From Ciceribacter sp. T2.26MG-112.2 (GTDB taxonomy: Bacteria; Pseudomonadota; Alphaproteobacteria; Rhizobiales; Rhizobiaceae), in the NCBI RefSeq assembly GCF_900492205.1, contig NZ_UEYQ01000002.1:400571-464570 (forward strand): a stretch of 64,000 nt of DNA, read 5' to 3'. Made by a program: the position numbers and the translations under genes. The stretch's first letter is position 1, and every line of letters starts with the position of its first letter. Shown here in pieces: positions 26,211-35,315 of this stretch. The notes under the pieces were generated by a model. It made no database searches, had not been told where the DNA came from, and saw only the letters and a program-made list of their open reading frames with translations.

Positions 26211-27098
26211 GTGGTTCAACGAAATAGACTCCGCAAAGCCGTTTTCCCCGTTGCCGGTCTGGGCACGCGCTTTCTTCCGGCTACCAAGGCTGTGCCGAAG
26301 GAAATGCTGACGGTCGTCGACAAGCCCGTCATCCAATACGTGGTCGATGAGGCCGCGGAGGCCGGTATCGAGCATTTCGTCTTCGTCACCGGGCGCGGCA
26401 AGGGTGTCATAGAGGACTATTTCGACATCCAGTACGAACTGGAACAGACGCTGAAGGCGCGCAACAAGAATGCCGAGTTGACGCTGCTCTCCGGCCTGTT
26501 GCCGAAGGCGGGTTCGGCGAGCTTCACCCGTCAGCAGGAGCCCCTCGGGCTCGGCCATGCCGTCTGGTGCGCTCGCGACATCGTCGGCCGCGAACCCTTC
26601 GCGCTGCTTCTGCCCGACATGATCATGCGCGGCGAAAAAGGTTGCCTCAAGGGCATGGTGGAGCTTTACGACAAGGCTGGCGGCAATATCGTCGCGGTCG
26701 AGGAATGTGCGCCCGACCAGACCCATAAATACGGTATCGTCGGCGTGGGCGAGGCGCTCGAGGGCGGCTTCAAGATTACCGAGATGGTCGAGAAGCCCGC
26801 CAAGGGAACCGCACCCTCCAATTTCTTCATCAACGGCCGCTACATCCTGCAGCCGGAAATCTTCGCCATTCTCGAGACCCAGGAGCGTGGCGCCGGCAAC
26901 GAGATCCAGCTCACCGACGGCATGCTCAAGCTCGCCAGGGAACAGGCGTTCGCCGGCTATCACTTCAAGGGCCAGACCTTTGATTGCGGCGCCAAGGACG
27001 GTTTCATCCTCGCCAATGTCTCCTTCGCCATCGAACGCGCCGATATCCGGCCGATGATCGAAGAACCGCTGAAGGCGCTGCTGGCCGCCCTGAAGTAA
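26211..27098 (+). CDS. galU: UTP-glucose-1-phosphate uridylyltransferase
   Basis: A 295-residue enzyme making UDP-glucose for exopolysaccharide, LPS and glucan synthesis. The signature [22 protein letters not shown] is at the N-terminus, followed by [29 protein letters not shown] and the C-terminal [17 protein letters not shown]. The start is a GTG at 26211; the preceding ATG (26207) is out of frame and stops at once. AGGAGGAATGA lies directly upstream. A terminator follows at 27121. Confidence 0.96.
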   Translation: MVQRNRLRKAVFPVAGLGTRFLPATKAVPKEMLTVVDKPVIQYVVDEAAEAGIEHFVFVTGRGKGVIEDYFDIQYELEQTLKARNKNAELTLLSGLLPKAGSASFTRQQEPLGLGHAVWCARDIVGREPFALLLPDMIMRGEKGCLKGMVELYDKAGGNIVAVEECAPDQTHKYGIVGVGEALEGGFKITEMVEKPAKGTAPSNFFINGRYILQPEIFAILETQERGAGNEIQLTDGMLKLAREQAFAGYHFKGQTFDCGAKDGFILANVSFAIERADIRPMIEEPLKALLAALK

Positions 27099-27120
27099 GG
27101 ACGATCGGCCTTCAAATGAC

Positions 27121-27152
27121 AAAGCCGCGTCCGGCAAGGGCGCGGCTTTTTT
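27121..27152 (+). terminator. Terminator of galU
   Basis: AAAGCCGCG ... CGCGGCTTT followed by TTTT, 22 bases after the stop codon. Confidence 0.85.
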
Positions 27153-27168
27153 ATGCCCGCGGTTGCGG

Positions 27169-28674
27169 TCAGCGCTTGGCGGTCAGTCCGATCGAGGAGG
27201 TCAGTACATTGCTGCCGTCCGATCCGCTCCGCGTCGTGCGCTCGTATTCGACATCGGTCGTCAGGTCGAGGTAGCGGTTGATGCTCCAGGTGAGGCCGGC
27301 GCCGGTGGTGTAAGTCGTGGAGTCTTGGGTTGCCGCGCTGTCCGGATATCGGGTCCATTCCACGGCATTGGCAAGCCGCAAGACGAGATTGCTGCGCAGC
27401 TGATGCTGAACCTCGGAATTGAGGGCATAGATCACCGAGCCGTTGAGGCCCGCGGTGGTCGAGGGATCGATCGTCGTCGACAGCCCAAGGTCGACATCGG
27501 TGCCCTGATGTGGCGACCATGTGACATTGCCGTCGACGGTGAGCGCTGCGAGATCATCGAGGCGGCTGTCGTCAAATCGCTGGCGTTCGTAGCCTATGCC
27601 CAGTTCGCCCTTCAGCTTGTCGCCGAAATCGGCGGCAATCCCGCCCCTGGCGGCATAGGTGTCGGCGGAGCGGGCGTAGCCGGACGTGTCCTGCTTCTCG
27701 TCATAGGTGACCTTGCCGATCGCCACCTCGACGAAAGGCGTCAGCGCCGGTGAGATTTCATAACCGATGCGCCCGCGCAACTCGCCGGCCAGGCGATCGC
27801 GATCGCTGAGCGACAGGGTGGTGCCGTCGGAGAGTTCGGCATCGGAATACTGGAAGCGGGTGAGGTCGGCGGCGATCGTGCCGCGCAGCCGGCCGAAATC
27901 ATGCTCAACGGAGAGGCCGCCGTTATATTGATGAATGCCGGACTGGACCGAGGCGCCGGAGATGGCGTTCGGATCATCGCTATCCTCGCGGCTGAAGGCG
28001 TATCCGCCCTTGATATGGGCGACCGTATCGTCGGCAAGATCGAGACGCAGGTCGGCATTGACGTTGGCGCGCGGGTCGGTGGCGCCGTCGCCGGAGAGGT
28101 TCTTCTGCCAATAGCCCTCCGCGCCGATGGTCAACTCGTGGCGGGACCAGTCGGTCGTCAGCGTTCCCTTGAGGCCCGTTTCGGATAAGGTGCGGTTTTC
28201 CTTCTCGCCGCCGCTGCTGGTCCGCTCATGCACGAGCTTCTCGCTGATCGAGGGGCGCAGCACCATGGTACCCAGACGTACACCTTCGCTGCCCGTGTCG
28301 CGGCGTGTTCGCAACGCCGTCGGGTCGTCCAGCGTCGTTTCGCGCAGGTTCTGGCGGACAAGGTCGAGCGGTTGGGTCTCGGCGTCCGGATCCTCCGGGA
28401 GCAGTGCGGGGTCGGTGCCGTTTATGTCTGTCGTGCCGTCGACGCCGGCTGTCGTGGCGGTGGTGGTCGGGTCGACGGTGGTCCCGGTCGCCGTCGTGGC
28501 CTGCGGACTGGCAGCAGCGCGGCTGGATGGCGACGTCCATGTCGTGGACTGCGTCGCAGTCTGTGCCAGTGCTGGTGGGACAAGGCCGAGAACGCCGCAG
28601 GCCAGAAGGCCGGCCGACAGGGCGGACATCTTGCGGCGTGCAGATTCCGCTTCGGTCTTTGCGTTCTCAATCAT
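27169..28674 (-). CDS. Outer membrane beta-barrel protein (porin-like, BBP2 type)
   Basis: A 501-residue exported protein. A signal peptide follows a short polar start (MSALSAGLLACGVLGLVPPALAQ), then a Thr/Ala/Asp-rich linker to about residue 120. The remainder alternates polar and aromatic residues in amphipathic strands separated by Asp/Gly/Ser turns, as in beta barrels (for example LTIGAEGYWQKNL, AHIKGGYAFSRED, VEYERTTRSGSD). The final residue pattern (IGLTAKR) is not the classic terminal Phe. The family is often annotated simply as outer membrane beta-barrel protein; no ligand is known. I use ATG 28674; a TTG at 28692 is less likely. An AT-rich 5' region with a CtrA-like site lies upstream. 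Confidence 0.8.
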   Translation of the reverse strand: MIENAKTEAESARRKMSALSAGLLACGVLGLVPPALAQTATQSTTWTSPSSRAAASPQATTATGTTVDPTTTATTAGVDGTTDINGTDPALLPEDPDAETQPLDLVRQNLRETTLDDPTALRTRRDTGSEGVRLGTMVLRPSISEKLVHERTSSGGEKENRTLSETGLKGTLTTDWSRHELTIGAEGYWQKNLSGDGATDPRANVNADLRLDLADDTVAHIKGGYAFSREDSDDPNAISGASVQSGIHQYNGGLSVEHDFGRLRGTIAADLTRFQYSDAELSDGTTLSLSDRDRLAGELRGRIGYEISPALTPFVEVAIGKVTYDEKQDTSGYARSADTYAARGGIAADFGDKLKGELGIGYERQRFDDSRLDDLAALTVDGNVTWSPHQGTDVDLGLSTTIDPSTTAGLNGSVIYALNSEVQHQLRSNLVLRLANAVEWTRYPDSAATQDSTTYTTGAGLTWSINRYLDLTTDVEYERTTRSGSDGSNVLTSSIGLTAKR

Positions 28675-28822
28675 CTGGACTTCGCCCGGCAATACTGAAA
28701 TGCTTACCTAAACGTAAAGTCTAGCGCGCTTCTACATACACAGGGCAATTCGACCCTAAGCGCATGTTTTCACTGAGCAAACTTCACCCTTGGTAATCAG
28801 GTCATATTGTGCGCTTGAAGCA

Positions 28823-28837
28823 CTAATTTATGGTTAA
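28823..28837. promoter_or_regulatory. Near-match to a CtrA binding site
   Basis: CTAA-TTTATGG-TTAA matches the TTAA-N7-TTAA consensus at seven of eight positions. It lies 149 bases upstream of the outer membrane protein start codon. Cell-cycle control of that gene would be consistent with the CpdR-CtrA system encoded nearby, but one short match is weak evidence. Confidence 0.35.
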
Positions 28838-28912
28838 CAGTTGGTGAAAACGGTGCGCTGTTGGCGGATATGGTCACCGTTCGTCTCAGTCCGCAGGGCC
28901 GTGTGCTACAGA

Positions 28913-29182
28913 TCAAAAAGGCTGCGACAAGTCCAGGTCAAGAGGCTCAACTGGGACTGAGTTCTGATCCGGCATAATTTCGATCCGGACAGGTAGTCGG
29001 TAAGTCGGGGTTAGTAATACATCCTTTGGCCAAATTGCCGCGAATACTTCTTCGATTGTCGCGGAGGGTTCGAACGCAAAACTTTTCACGTACGAATTAG
29101 CCGGGTTCCCGTGTTGATCGGCGTGTTCGAGATAGTGGGCGACGGCGATAAATTTCGATGCTTTGTGGCTCATTCTGTCCAT
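28913..29182 (-). CDS. Orphan small hypothetical protein (89 residues)
   Basis: I do not recognise this protein. It begins MDRMSHKASKFIAVAHYLEHADQHG and ends PVEPLDLDLSQPF, has no signal peptide, membrane segment or cysteine, and looks like a small soluble alpha/beta protein. It has a good ribosome site (AAAGGAGA, eight bases before ATG 29182), which supports it as a real gene. Its DNA and flanks are visibly AT-richer than the surrounding core genes, and codon use is less GC-biased at third positions. This suggests recent arrival or weak selection. No partner gene is adjacent on its strand. Confidence 0.6.
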   Translation of the reverse strand: MDRMSHKASKFIAVAHYLEHADQHGNPANSYVKSFAFEPSATIEEVFAAIWPKDVLLTPTYRLPVRIEIMPDQNSVPVEPLDLDLSQPF

Positions 29183-29546
29183 TGCGAATCTCCTTTACAG
29201 AGAAGATATCACGACTGTGGAGCCAGCAATGGGGTTATCCCCGATATCCGTTCGACGAATTTTTTTCGATCCGCCCCAGCGTCTAGGCAAGCCGTGCCGA
29301 CCCTTCCGGTTGGTTCACATTCTGGGGCTTGCGGGTATAGCGTCTATTCCAATATGTTCATTTCTGAACAGCCGACTAAAGCCTTGTGGTTAATGTTTGG
29401 TTGCGAAAGCGCGGCTGGCTCAAAATCAGAGTTTTCAGCCGGAACGAGCGGCTTTTCGCCTCTATGCTGTGCATGAGATGCCCGGGATGGGCGGGTGTCT
29501 ACGTCATTTTGTGGACATGGGCGGGCAAAAGCATTAAGGAAACGCT
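29183..29546. other. 364-base non-coding region upstream of kdsD
   Basis: An AT-richer stretch between the orphan gene and kdsD. A plus-strand open frame (29111-29476) crosses it but lacks a ribosome site and overlaps the orphan gene antisense. The 3' part holds two copies of ATGGGCGGG exactly 30 bases apart (29487 and 29517), just ahead of kdsD. Confidence 0.4.
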
Positions 29547-30542
29547 ATGATCAAGCGCGCTGTAAATCTCGTCGAAGCCGGAGCCATCGAATCGGCTCTC
29601 CGGGTGGTCTCAACCGAGCGGAATGGACTGGACGCCCTGGAGCGGTCGCTGACCGAGAACCTGGCCGGCCCCTTCTGCAATGCGATCAAGGTGATCGGCA
29701 GCATTTCCGGCCGCGTGATCGTCACCGGCGTCGGCAAGAGCGGCCACATCGGCACGAAGATCGCGGCGACCTTCGCCTCGACCGGAACGCCGTCCTTCTT
29801 CGTTCATCCCGTCGAGGCCAATCACGGCGACTTGGGCATGATCGCCCGTGACGACGTCATCCTTGCCATGTCGTGGAGCGGCGAGAGCACAGAACTGCAC
29901 GGCATCCTCTCCTATTCGCGCCGCTTCTCCATTCCGTTGATCGCCCTTACGGCCGGCGCGACCTCGACGCTGGCGCGCGAAGCCGACATCGTGCTTCTGC
30001 TGCCGAAGGAGCAGGAAGCCTGCCCGCACGGCCTGGCGCCGACCACCTCGACCATCATGCAGCTCGCCATGGGCGATGCGCTCGCCATTGCCCTGCTCGA
30101 AGCGCGCGGTTTCACGGCCCATGACTTCCGCACCTTCCATCCGGGCGGCAAGCTCGGTGCCATGCTCAGCCACGTCTCAGACATCATGCATACCGGAGAC
30201 AGCATTCCGCTCGTTCCGGTCGGTACCGGCATGCCGGAAGCGATCACGGTCCTGTCGATGAAGCGTTTCGGCTGCGTCGGCGTGGTGGACGAGGCCGGCC
30301 TCTTGTGCGGCATCGTCACGGATGGCGATATTGCCCGTCACCTGAGCGTCAACCTCGGCGAGACATTGGTCGACGATGTGATGACGCGCAATCCGAAGAC
30401 GGTCAACTCGACAATGCTGGCCACGGCCGCCATGGGCCTTCTCAACCAGCACAACATCTCGGCGCTGTTCGTCACCGAGGAGGACGGTACGCCGCTCGGC
30501 ATCGTCCACTTCCATGACCTCTTGAGGATCGGTGTCGCCTGA
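29547..30542 (+). CDS. kdsD: Arabinose-5-phosphate isomerase (KdsD/KpsF family)
   Basis: A 331-residue isomerase converting ribulose-5-phosphate to arabinose-5-phosphate, the first step toward Kdo for lipopolysaccharide. An N-terminal SIS sugar-isomerase domain is clear (VIVTGVGKSGHIGTKIAATFASTG, FVHPVEANHGDLG, MSWSGESTEL, LGAMLSHVSDIM). Two CBS domains fill the C-terminal third (MKRFGCVGVVDEAGLLCGIVTDGD and the following HNISALFVTEEDGTPLGIVHFHDLLR). AAGGAAACGCT precedes the ATG. Its stop codon abuts that of the convergent NfeD gene with no gap. No other Kdo gene is in the window. Confidence 0.93.
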   Translation: MIKRAVNLVEAGAIESALRVVSTERNGLDALERSLTENLAGPFCNAIKVIGSISGRVIVTGVGKSGHIGTKIAATFASTGTPSFFVHPVEANHGDLGMIARDDVILAMSWSGESTELHGILSYSRRFSIPLIALTAGATSTLAREADIVLLLPKEQEACPHGLAPTTSTIMQLAMGDALAIALLEARGFTAHDFRTFHPGGKLGAMLSHVSDIMHTGDSIPLVPVGTGMPEAITVLSMKRFGCVGVVDEAGLLCGIVTDGDIARHLSVNLGETLVDDVMTRNPKTVNSTMLATAAMGLLNQHNISALFVTEEDGTPLGIVHFHDLLRIGVA

Positions 30543-31001
30543 TCAGGCGGCCTCTACGATCAAATCCCGGCCATTCCAGGAAACGATCCGGACCTTGGTG
30601 CCGGCCGAAATGTCCGGACCGAGAACAGGCCAGTAGGTGTCGTCGAGGCGGATGCGCCCGTGGCCCTCGGCGATCGGCTCCTGCAGGGTCGCGGTGCGGC
30701 CGACCAGGCTCGCGCCGCGCTGGTTGAGCAGCGGTTCATCGGTCACCAGGTCCGATTTCGACAGGTACCGGCGTCCGAGCAGCGTGGCGACGACCGCCAG
30801 CGCGGCAAAGACCAGAACCTGGACCTGCCAGCCCCAGGCGGCGCTTTCCCACAGCAAGAGCGAAATCACCCCGGTCGCCAGCGCACCAATGCCGATCCAC
30901 ACCAGGAAGACGCCGGGCAGCAGCAGTTCCGCGCCCAGCAGCAAGAGACCGAGCAGCCACCAACTCCACGGACCCAGTTCGGCGACCATGCGGCTCAGCA
31001 T
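30543..31001 (-). CDS. NfeD family membrane protein
   Basis: A 152-residue short NfeD. Two or three hydrophobic helices fill residues 12-75 (WSWWLLGLLLLGAELLLPGVFLVWIGIGALATG and VQVLVFAALAVVATLL). They are followed by a small OB-fold beta domain with the typical LVGRTATLQEPIAEGHGRIRLDDTYWPV. Short NfeD proteins act with SPFH/stomatin proteins in the membrane, and the SPFH gene lies immediately upstream with only three bases between. The ATG at 31001 has AGGAG upstream, inside the end of the SPFH gene, so the two are co-transcribed. Confidence 0.9.
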   Translation of the reverse strand: MLSRMVAELGPWSWWLLGLLLLGAELLLPGVFLVWIGIGALATGVISLLLWESAAWGWQVQVLVFAALAVVATLLGRRYLSKSDLVTDEPLLNQRGASLVGRTATLQEPIAEGHGRIRLDDTYWPVLGPDISAGTKVRIVSWNGRDLIVEAA

Positions 31002-31004
31002 CGC

Positions 31005-32018
31005 TCAATTCTCCTGATTGGGCGCGAAGGGGTTGACCACCGGGGTCGTGCGGGGCGGCACGACGGGCGTTGCCGGTCGGGCGCGCGGCGCTAAGGGCTG
31101 ATCGGCGAACACCTCGCGGGCGATCGCGCCGATACCGCCGAGCGAGCCGATCAAGCTCGAGGCCTCCATCGGCATCAGCACGATCTTGGAATTCGGCGCA
31201 GTACCGATCGCGCTCATGGCCTCGGTGTATTTCTGGGCGACGAAGTAGTTGATGGCGTTGAGGTCGCCGGCGGCAATCGCCTCGGATACCATGTGTGTCG
31301 CCTTGGCTTCCGCCTCGGCCAGTCGCTCGCGGGCCTCCGCCTCGCGATAGGCGGCTTCGCGCTGGCCCTCCGCCTGCAGGATGGCCGATTGCTTGGCGCC
31401 CTCGGCGCGCAGGATCTGCGCATTGCGGAAACCTTCGGCTTCCAGTACCTGGGCGCGCTTCTCACGCTCGGCCTTCATCTGCCGGCCCATGGCATCGACG
31501 AGGTCCTTCGGCGGCTGGATATCCTTGATCTCGACGCGGGTGACCTTGATGCCCCAGGGGCCGACCGCCTCGTCGACGACGCGCAACAGACGGTCGTTGA
31601 TGACCTCGCGGTTGGAGAGCAGTTCGTCGAGATCCATCGAGCCCATGACCGAGCGGATATTGGTCATCGTCAGGTTCAGGATGGCATTCTGGAGATCGGC
31701 AACCTGATAGGCGGCCTGGGCGGCGTTGAGGATCTGGTAGAAGGCGACCGCGTCGGCCGAGACGCTGGCATTGTCCTTGGTGATGACTTCCTGGGTCGGG
31801 ACGTCGAGCACCTGTTCCATGACATTGAGCTTCGAGCCGATGCGCTCGATGAAGGGCACGATCAGGTTGAGGCCTGGCTCGAGCGTGCGGGTGTAGCGAC
31901 CGAAGCGCTCGATCGTGTAACGAAAACCCTGCGGCACGGTCTTGATGCCGGCGAAGAGAACGAGAATGACGAGCGCGACGAGCGCGATGACGACGATATC
32001 GGGACCTGTAAATTCCAT
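31005..32018 (-). CDS. SPFH domain / stomatin-like membrane protein (QmcA type)
   Basis: A 337-residue membrane-anchored protein. One N-terminal transmembrane segment ([18 protein letters not shown]) is followed by the SPFH/Band 7 domain ([34 protein letters not shown] ... [19 protein letters not shown] ... [19 protein letters not shown]). An Ala/Glu-rich coiled coil covers residues about 185-245 and a Pro-rich tail ends the protein. Such proteins form ring or sheet assemblies that organise membrane domains and chaperone or protect membrane proteases. The NfeD partner follows in the same operon. Confidence 0.92.
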   Translation of the reverse strand: MEFTGPDIVVIALVALVILVLFAGIKTVPQGFRYTIERFGRYTRTLEPGLNLIVPFIERIGSKLNVMEQVLDVPTQEVITKDNASVSADAVAFYQILNAAQAAYQVADLQNAILNLTMTNIRSVMGSMDLDELLSNREVINDRLLRVVDEAVGPWGIKVTRVEIKDIQPPKDLVDAMGRQMKAEREKRAQVLEAEGFRNAQILRAEGAKQSAILQAEGQREAAYREAEARERLAEAEAKATHMVSEAIAAGDLNAINYFVAQKYTEAMSAIGTAPNSKIVLMPMEASSLIGSLGGIGAIAREVFADQPLAPRARPATPVVPPRTTPVVNPFAPNQEN

Positions 32019-32128
32019 GACCTGCCCTCCTGGCTGTGGCCGGCGCCGGTTCGAGGCGCCGTCCGCATGGTTCTAACATCGGACGGCGACGAGGGCATTG
32101 CAAGGCCGAAGCGTCTTGGCAGTGTCGT

Positions 32129-33163
32129 TTAGACCCAGCCCTGCAGTTCGCGGCGCACGACCTTCTCCAGGACGCTCATGCCCTCCGGGCTGTCGTTGAG
32201 GCAGGGGATGTGAACAAACTTCTCGCCGCCATTGTGGTGGAAGATCTCGCCCGCCTCGCCGGCGATCTCCTCGAGCGTCTCCAGGCAGTCGGAAACGAAG
32301 CCGGGGTTCATGATGGCGATGCGCTTCACGCCGTCCTTAGCGAGCTTCTCCATGGTCTTGTCCGTATAGGGCTGGAGCCATTCCTCCGGTCCGAAGCGAG
32401 ATTGGAAGGTCACCATGAACTTTTCCTTCGGCAGGCCGAGGCGTTCGCGCAGCAGGCGGCCGGTCTTCATGCAGTGGCAATGATAGGGGTCGCCCTGCTT
32501 GAAATAGGACTGCGGGATGCCGTGGAACGAGGTGATCAGGATCTCCGGCTCCCAGTCGAGGGTGGCGAGCTTCTTCTCGACCGAAACCGCCAGCGCATCG
32601 ATATAGGTCGGGTCGTCATGATAGCGCGGCACCGTGCGGATGGCCGGCTGCCAGCGCATCTTCATCAGGTGCTCGAAGGCCTTGTCGTTGACGGTGGCGG
32701 TCGTAGAGGCCGCATATTGCGGATAGAGCGGGAAGAGCAGGATCTTTTCACAGCCGGCGGCGTGCAGTGCGTCGATCTTCGAGGCGATCGACGGCTGGCC
32801 GTAGCGCATCGCCCAATCGACGATGACGTTCGGATAGTCCTTGAGCGCTTCCGACATCAACTCGGCCTGGCTGCGCGTATAGGTCCGCAGATAGCTCTCG
32901 TCCTTGTCCTTGTTCCAGATCTCCTCATAGGCCTTGCCAACCTTCTGCGGACGCGTGTTGAGGACGATGCCGAACAGGATCGGATACCATTTCCACGGCG
33001 ACCATTCGATCACGCGCTTGTCCATCAGGAATTCCTTCAGGTAGCGCCGCATCGACGTGTAGTCGGTGCCGTCCGGTGTGCCGAGATTGACGAGCAGCAC
33101 GCCGACCTTGCCGAAGCGGACGGGCGGATGGTCGGAAGGCAGGTGGGAGGTATCAGCGGTCAT
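32129..33163 (-). CDS. hemH: Ferrochelatase
   Basis: A 344-residue enzyme inserting Fe(II) into protoporphyrin IX, the last step of heme synthesis. Conserved stretches are VGVLLVNLGTPDGTDYTSMRRYLKEFLMDKRVIE, YPQYAASTTATV, the active-site SFHGIPQSYFKQGDPYHCHC with the catalytic His, and PGFVSDCLETLEEI with its Glu. The frame extends 39 codons upstream, but MTADTS at 33163 has AGGA eight bases before it and fits the family start. It follows the 5'-nucleotidase gene but is separated from it by a terminator, so it has its own promoter. Confidence 0.95.
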   Translation of the reverse strand: MTADTSHLPSDHPPVRFGKVGVLLVNLGTPDGTDYTSMRRYLKEFLMDKRVIEWSPWKWYPILFGIVLNTRPQKVGKAYEEIWNKDKDESYLRTYTRSQAELMSEALKDYPNVIVDWAMRYGQPSIASKIDALHAAGCEKILLFPLYPQYAASTTATVNDKAFEHLMKMRWQPAIRTVPRYHDDPTYIDALAVSVEKKLATLDWEPEILITSFHGIPQSYFKQGDPYHCHCMKTGRLLRERLGLPKEKFMVTFQSRFGPEEWLQPYTDKTMEKLAKDGVKRIAIMNPGFVSDCLETLEEIAGEAGEIFHHNGGEKFVHIPCLNDSPEGMSVLEKVVRRELQGWV

Positions 33164-33234
33164 GTCGATGTCCTGATGGTTTCTGTCGAGATCCACTACG
33201 TTGGATGGCGTCTCGGAGATCATCTCATAAAAGC

Positions 33235-33263
33235 AAAAACCGGCCCGGGAAACCCCGGACCGG
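33235..33263 (-). terminator. Terminator of the 5'-nucleotidase gene
   Basis: On the minus strand CCGGTCCGGGG ... CCCGGGCCGG forms a stem with one mismatch, followed by TTTTTG, 24 bases beyond the stop codon. Confidence 0.82.
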
Positions 33264-33286
33264 TCGAGAACCTGCGGCAAACCGCC

Positions 33287-35164
33287 TTACTTGGCCGGCA
33301 GTTCCAGCTCTTCGCCGACGCCGATCCGGTTCGGGTTCTTCAGCTTGTTGGCTTCGGCGATCTTCGTCCACAGCATGCCGTCGCCATAGGTTGCGACGGC
33401 GATCTTCCACAGGCTGTCACCGAGCGCGACGGTGTACTTCTTCGCGGTGGTAGCGGCGGTCTCGGCCGCGGCCGGGGCGGCTGTGGCAGGCGTTGCCGCA
33501 GCCGGGGCCTCGGTCGTTGCAGCCGGGGCTTCCGCCGCAGCAGGGGTGGTTGCTGCGCCGGCGACTTCGGTGATGCGGCCGTCGGTGTAAGGCTTGTAAG
33601 GGCTGTTCTTGGCGATGAAGTCCGCCAGGACGGTTTCCAGGCCGGGGCCGAAATCATAGGCGTTCTGGCCGGCCGAGGCGAAGATCTTGTAGCCGTCGCC
33701 GCCGGCGCGCATGTAGTTGTTGGTGGCGACGCCGTAAAGCTTTTCCGGATCGAGCGCGACGAAACCGTCGCCCTCCTTGACCTCGACCGAGACGACGCGG
33801 CTGCCGGCCGGCTTCGACTTGTCGAACGAGTACTTCAGGCCGGACACCTGCGGGAAGCGACCGGCGCCTTCCTCGATCTGGCTGAGACCGTTTTCCAGGG
33901 CGGTGACAATGTCCGACCCCTTGAGCTTGAAGGTGGCGAGCGTGTTCTGGAAGGGCAGGACGGTCAATGCCTCGCCCATGGTCACGGTGCCGGCATCGAT
34001 AGAGGCACGCAGGCCGCCGCCGTTCTGGATGGCGATCGTCACGCCCTGATCCTTGACGCGATCGACCATGGCGTCGGCGACGAGGTTGCCCATGGAGCAT
34101 TCGGCCGCGCGGCAGACTTCGCGCGAGCCGTCGATGACATCGGCCGTCTCGCCGATCTCCTTCTGCTTCAGCTCTTCGATCGGTGCGCCGAGCTCGGCGA
34201 CCTTGGCTGTGAAGGCTTCATCCGGAGTGACAGAGGCGTCGAGGAGCTTCGGGGCGCCTTCGGCGGTCTTGACCGCGCCGGTGTCGTCGAACACCACCTT
34301 GAGGTCGCCGAGATACTTGGAATAGGCATAGGCGGTGACGATCGGCACGTCCTTGCCGGCCGGGTTCTTGACCAGCGTCGGATAGGGACCGGCGGCCTTC
34401 TCGTCGGTCGAGGACAGAAGCGTGTGGCTATGGCCGCCGACGATGACATCAATGCCGTCGACCGCCTTGGCGATCTCCTGGTCCTTGACATAGCCGACAT
34501 GCGACAAAAGCACGATCTTGTTGACGCCCGCCGCTTCGAGCTCCTTCACGGCGTCCTTCAGGTAGCCGATCTCGTCAACGAAGAGCACGTCCTCGCCGGG
34601 CGACGAGGTTTCGTCGGTGTCGGTTGCGAGGACCGAGACGACGGCGACCTTCTCGGCGCCGAATTCCTTGATGATGTACGGCTTGTACTTGTCGGCGATC
34701 GGCGTGTTGAGGCCTGCGAGCACATTGCCGGAGATCAGCGGGAACTTCAGCGCCTCGATAAATCGGGCCAGTTCTTCCGGGCCGTCGTCGAATTCGTGGT
34801 TGCCGATCGCCATGGCGTCGAAGCCGATGCCGTTCATGAATTCGGCGATCGGGGCGCTCTTGTAGGTGGTATAGAACAGCGATCCCTGGAACTGGTCGCC
34901 GGCATCGAGCACGAGAAGATTGGCGTCCTTTAATTCCGCCCGGCGGCTGTCGATCGCCGACTTGACGCGGGCGATGCCGCCGAAGCATTCGTTCTTGCCG
35001 GCCTCTTCGGCCGAGCAGGTGGAATCATATTTGTTGATCGCTTCGATGCGCGAGTGGAAATCGTTGATGTGCAGGATGTTCAGCTCGAAATCGGCAAGCG
35101 CGCCGCTGGCGGAAAGGGCGAGCACCGAGGCGCTCAAAAGGCCGGATCGCAGGTGTTTCAACAT
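33287..35164 (-). CDS. Secreted 5'-nucleotidase / metallophosphatase with C-terminal LysM domain
   Basis: A 625-residue exported protein. Residues 1-24 form a signal peptide (ending ASGALA). The metallophosphatase domain starts with ILHINDFHSRIEA and continues with LLVLDAGDQFQGSLF, AIGNHEFDDG, LLSHVGY and VIVGGHSHTLL, which hold the dinuclear metal ligands. The C-terminal 5'-nucleotidase domain follows (NGGGLRASIDAG, VLPFQNTLATF, NNYMRAGGDGY). A Pro/Ala/Thr-rich linker (about residues 525-570) leads to a LysM module (YTVALGDSLWKIAVATYGDGMLWTKIAEANKL). It should hydrolyse nucleotides in the periplasm and stick to murein through LysM, an uncommon combination. Confidence 0.92.
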   Translation of the reverse strand: MLKHLRSGLLSASVLALSASGALADFELNILHINDFHSRIEAINKYDSTCSAEEAGKNECFGGIARVKSAIDSRRAELKDANLLVLDAGDQFQGSLFYTTYKSAPIAEFMNGIGFDAMAIGNHEFDDGPEELARFIEALKFPLISGNVLAGLNTPIADKYKPYIIKEFGAEKVAVVSVLATDTDETSSPGEDVLFVDEIGYLKDAVKELEAAGVNKIVLLSHVGYVKDQEIAKAVDGIDVIVGGHSHTLLSSTDEKAAGPYPTLVKNPAGKDVPIVTAYAYSKYLGDLKVVFDDTGAVKTAEGAPKLLDASVTPDEAFTAKVAELGAPIEELKQKEIGETADVIDGSREVCRAAECSMGNLVADAMVDRVKDQGVTIAIQNGGGLRASIDAGTVTMGEALTVLPFQNTLATFKLKGSDIVTALENGLSQIEEGAGRFPQVSGLKYSFDKSKPAGSRVVSVEVKEGDGFVALDPEKLYGVATNNYMRAGGDGYKIFASAGQNAYDFGPGLETVLADFIAKNSPYKPYTDGRITEVAGAATTPAAAEAPAATTEAPAAATPATAAPAAAETAATTAKKYTVALGDSLWKIAVATYGDGMLWTKIAEANKLKNPNRIGVGEELELPAK

Positions 35165-35315
35165 GGCTTATCTCCTGTTTTGGCAATAGAGCCGCAAAAC
35201 GCCGTTGGGCATGTGTGCAGCGCAAGAAAGTTCCCTGATGGCGGCGATGTTTTCATCATGCGGCCGGGACTGCAAGCGAAATTCCGCACTGCATTCTTCA
35301 ACCGGGAGTGCCCGA

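Noticed and set aside
29111..29476. A 121-codon plus-strand frame upstream of kdsD
   Set aside because: It overlaps the better-supported orphan gene antisense, lacks a ribosome site and has an irregular Cys/Ser-rich composition.
32036..34933. A 965-codon plus-strand frame opposite hemH and the 5'-nucleotidase
   Set aside because: It spans two unrelated minus-strand genes and the terminator between them, which no real gene would do. Shadow of codon bias.
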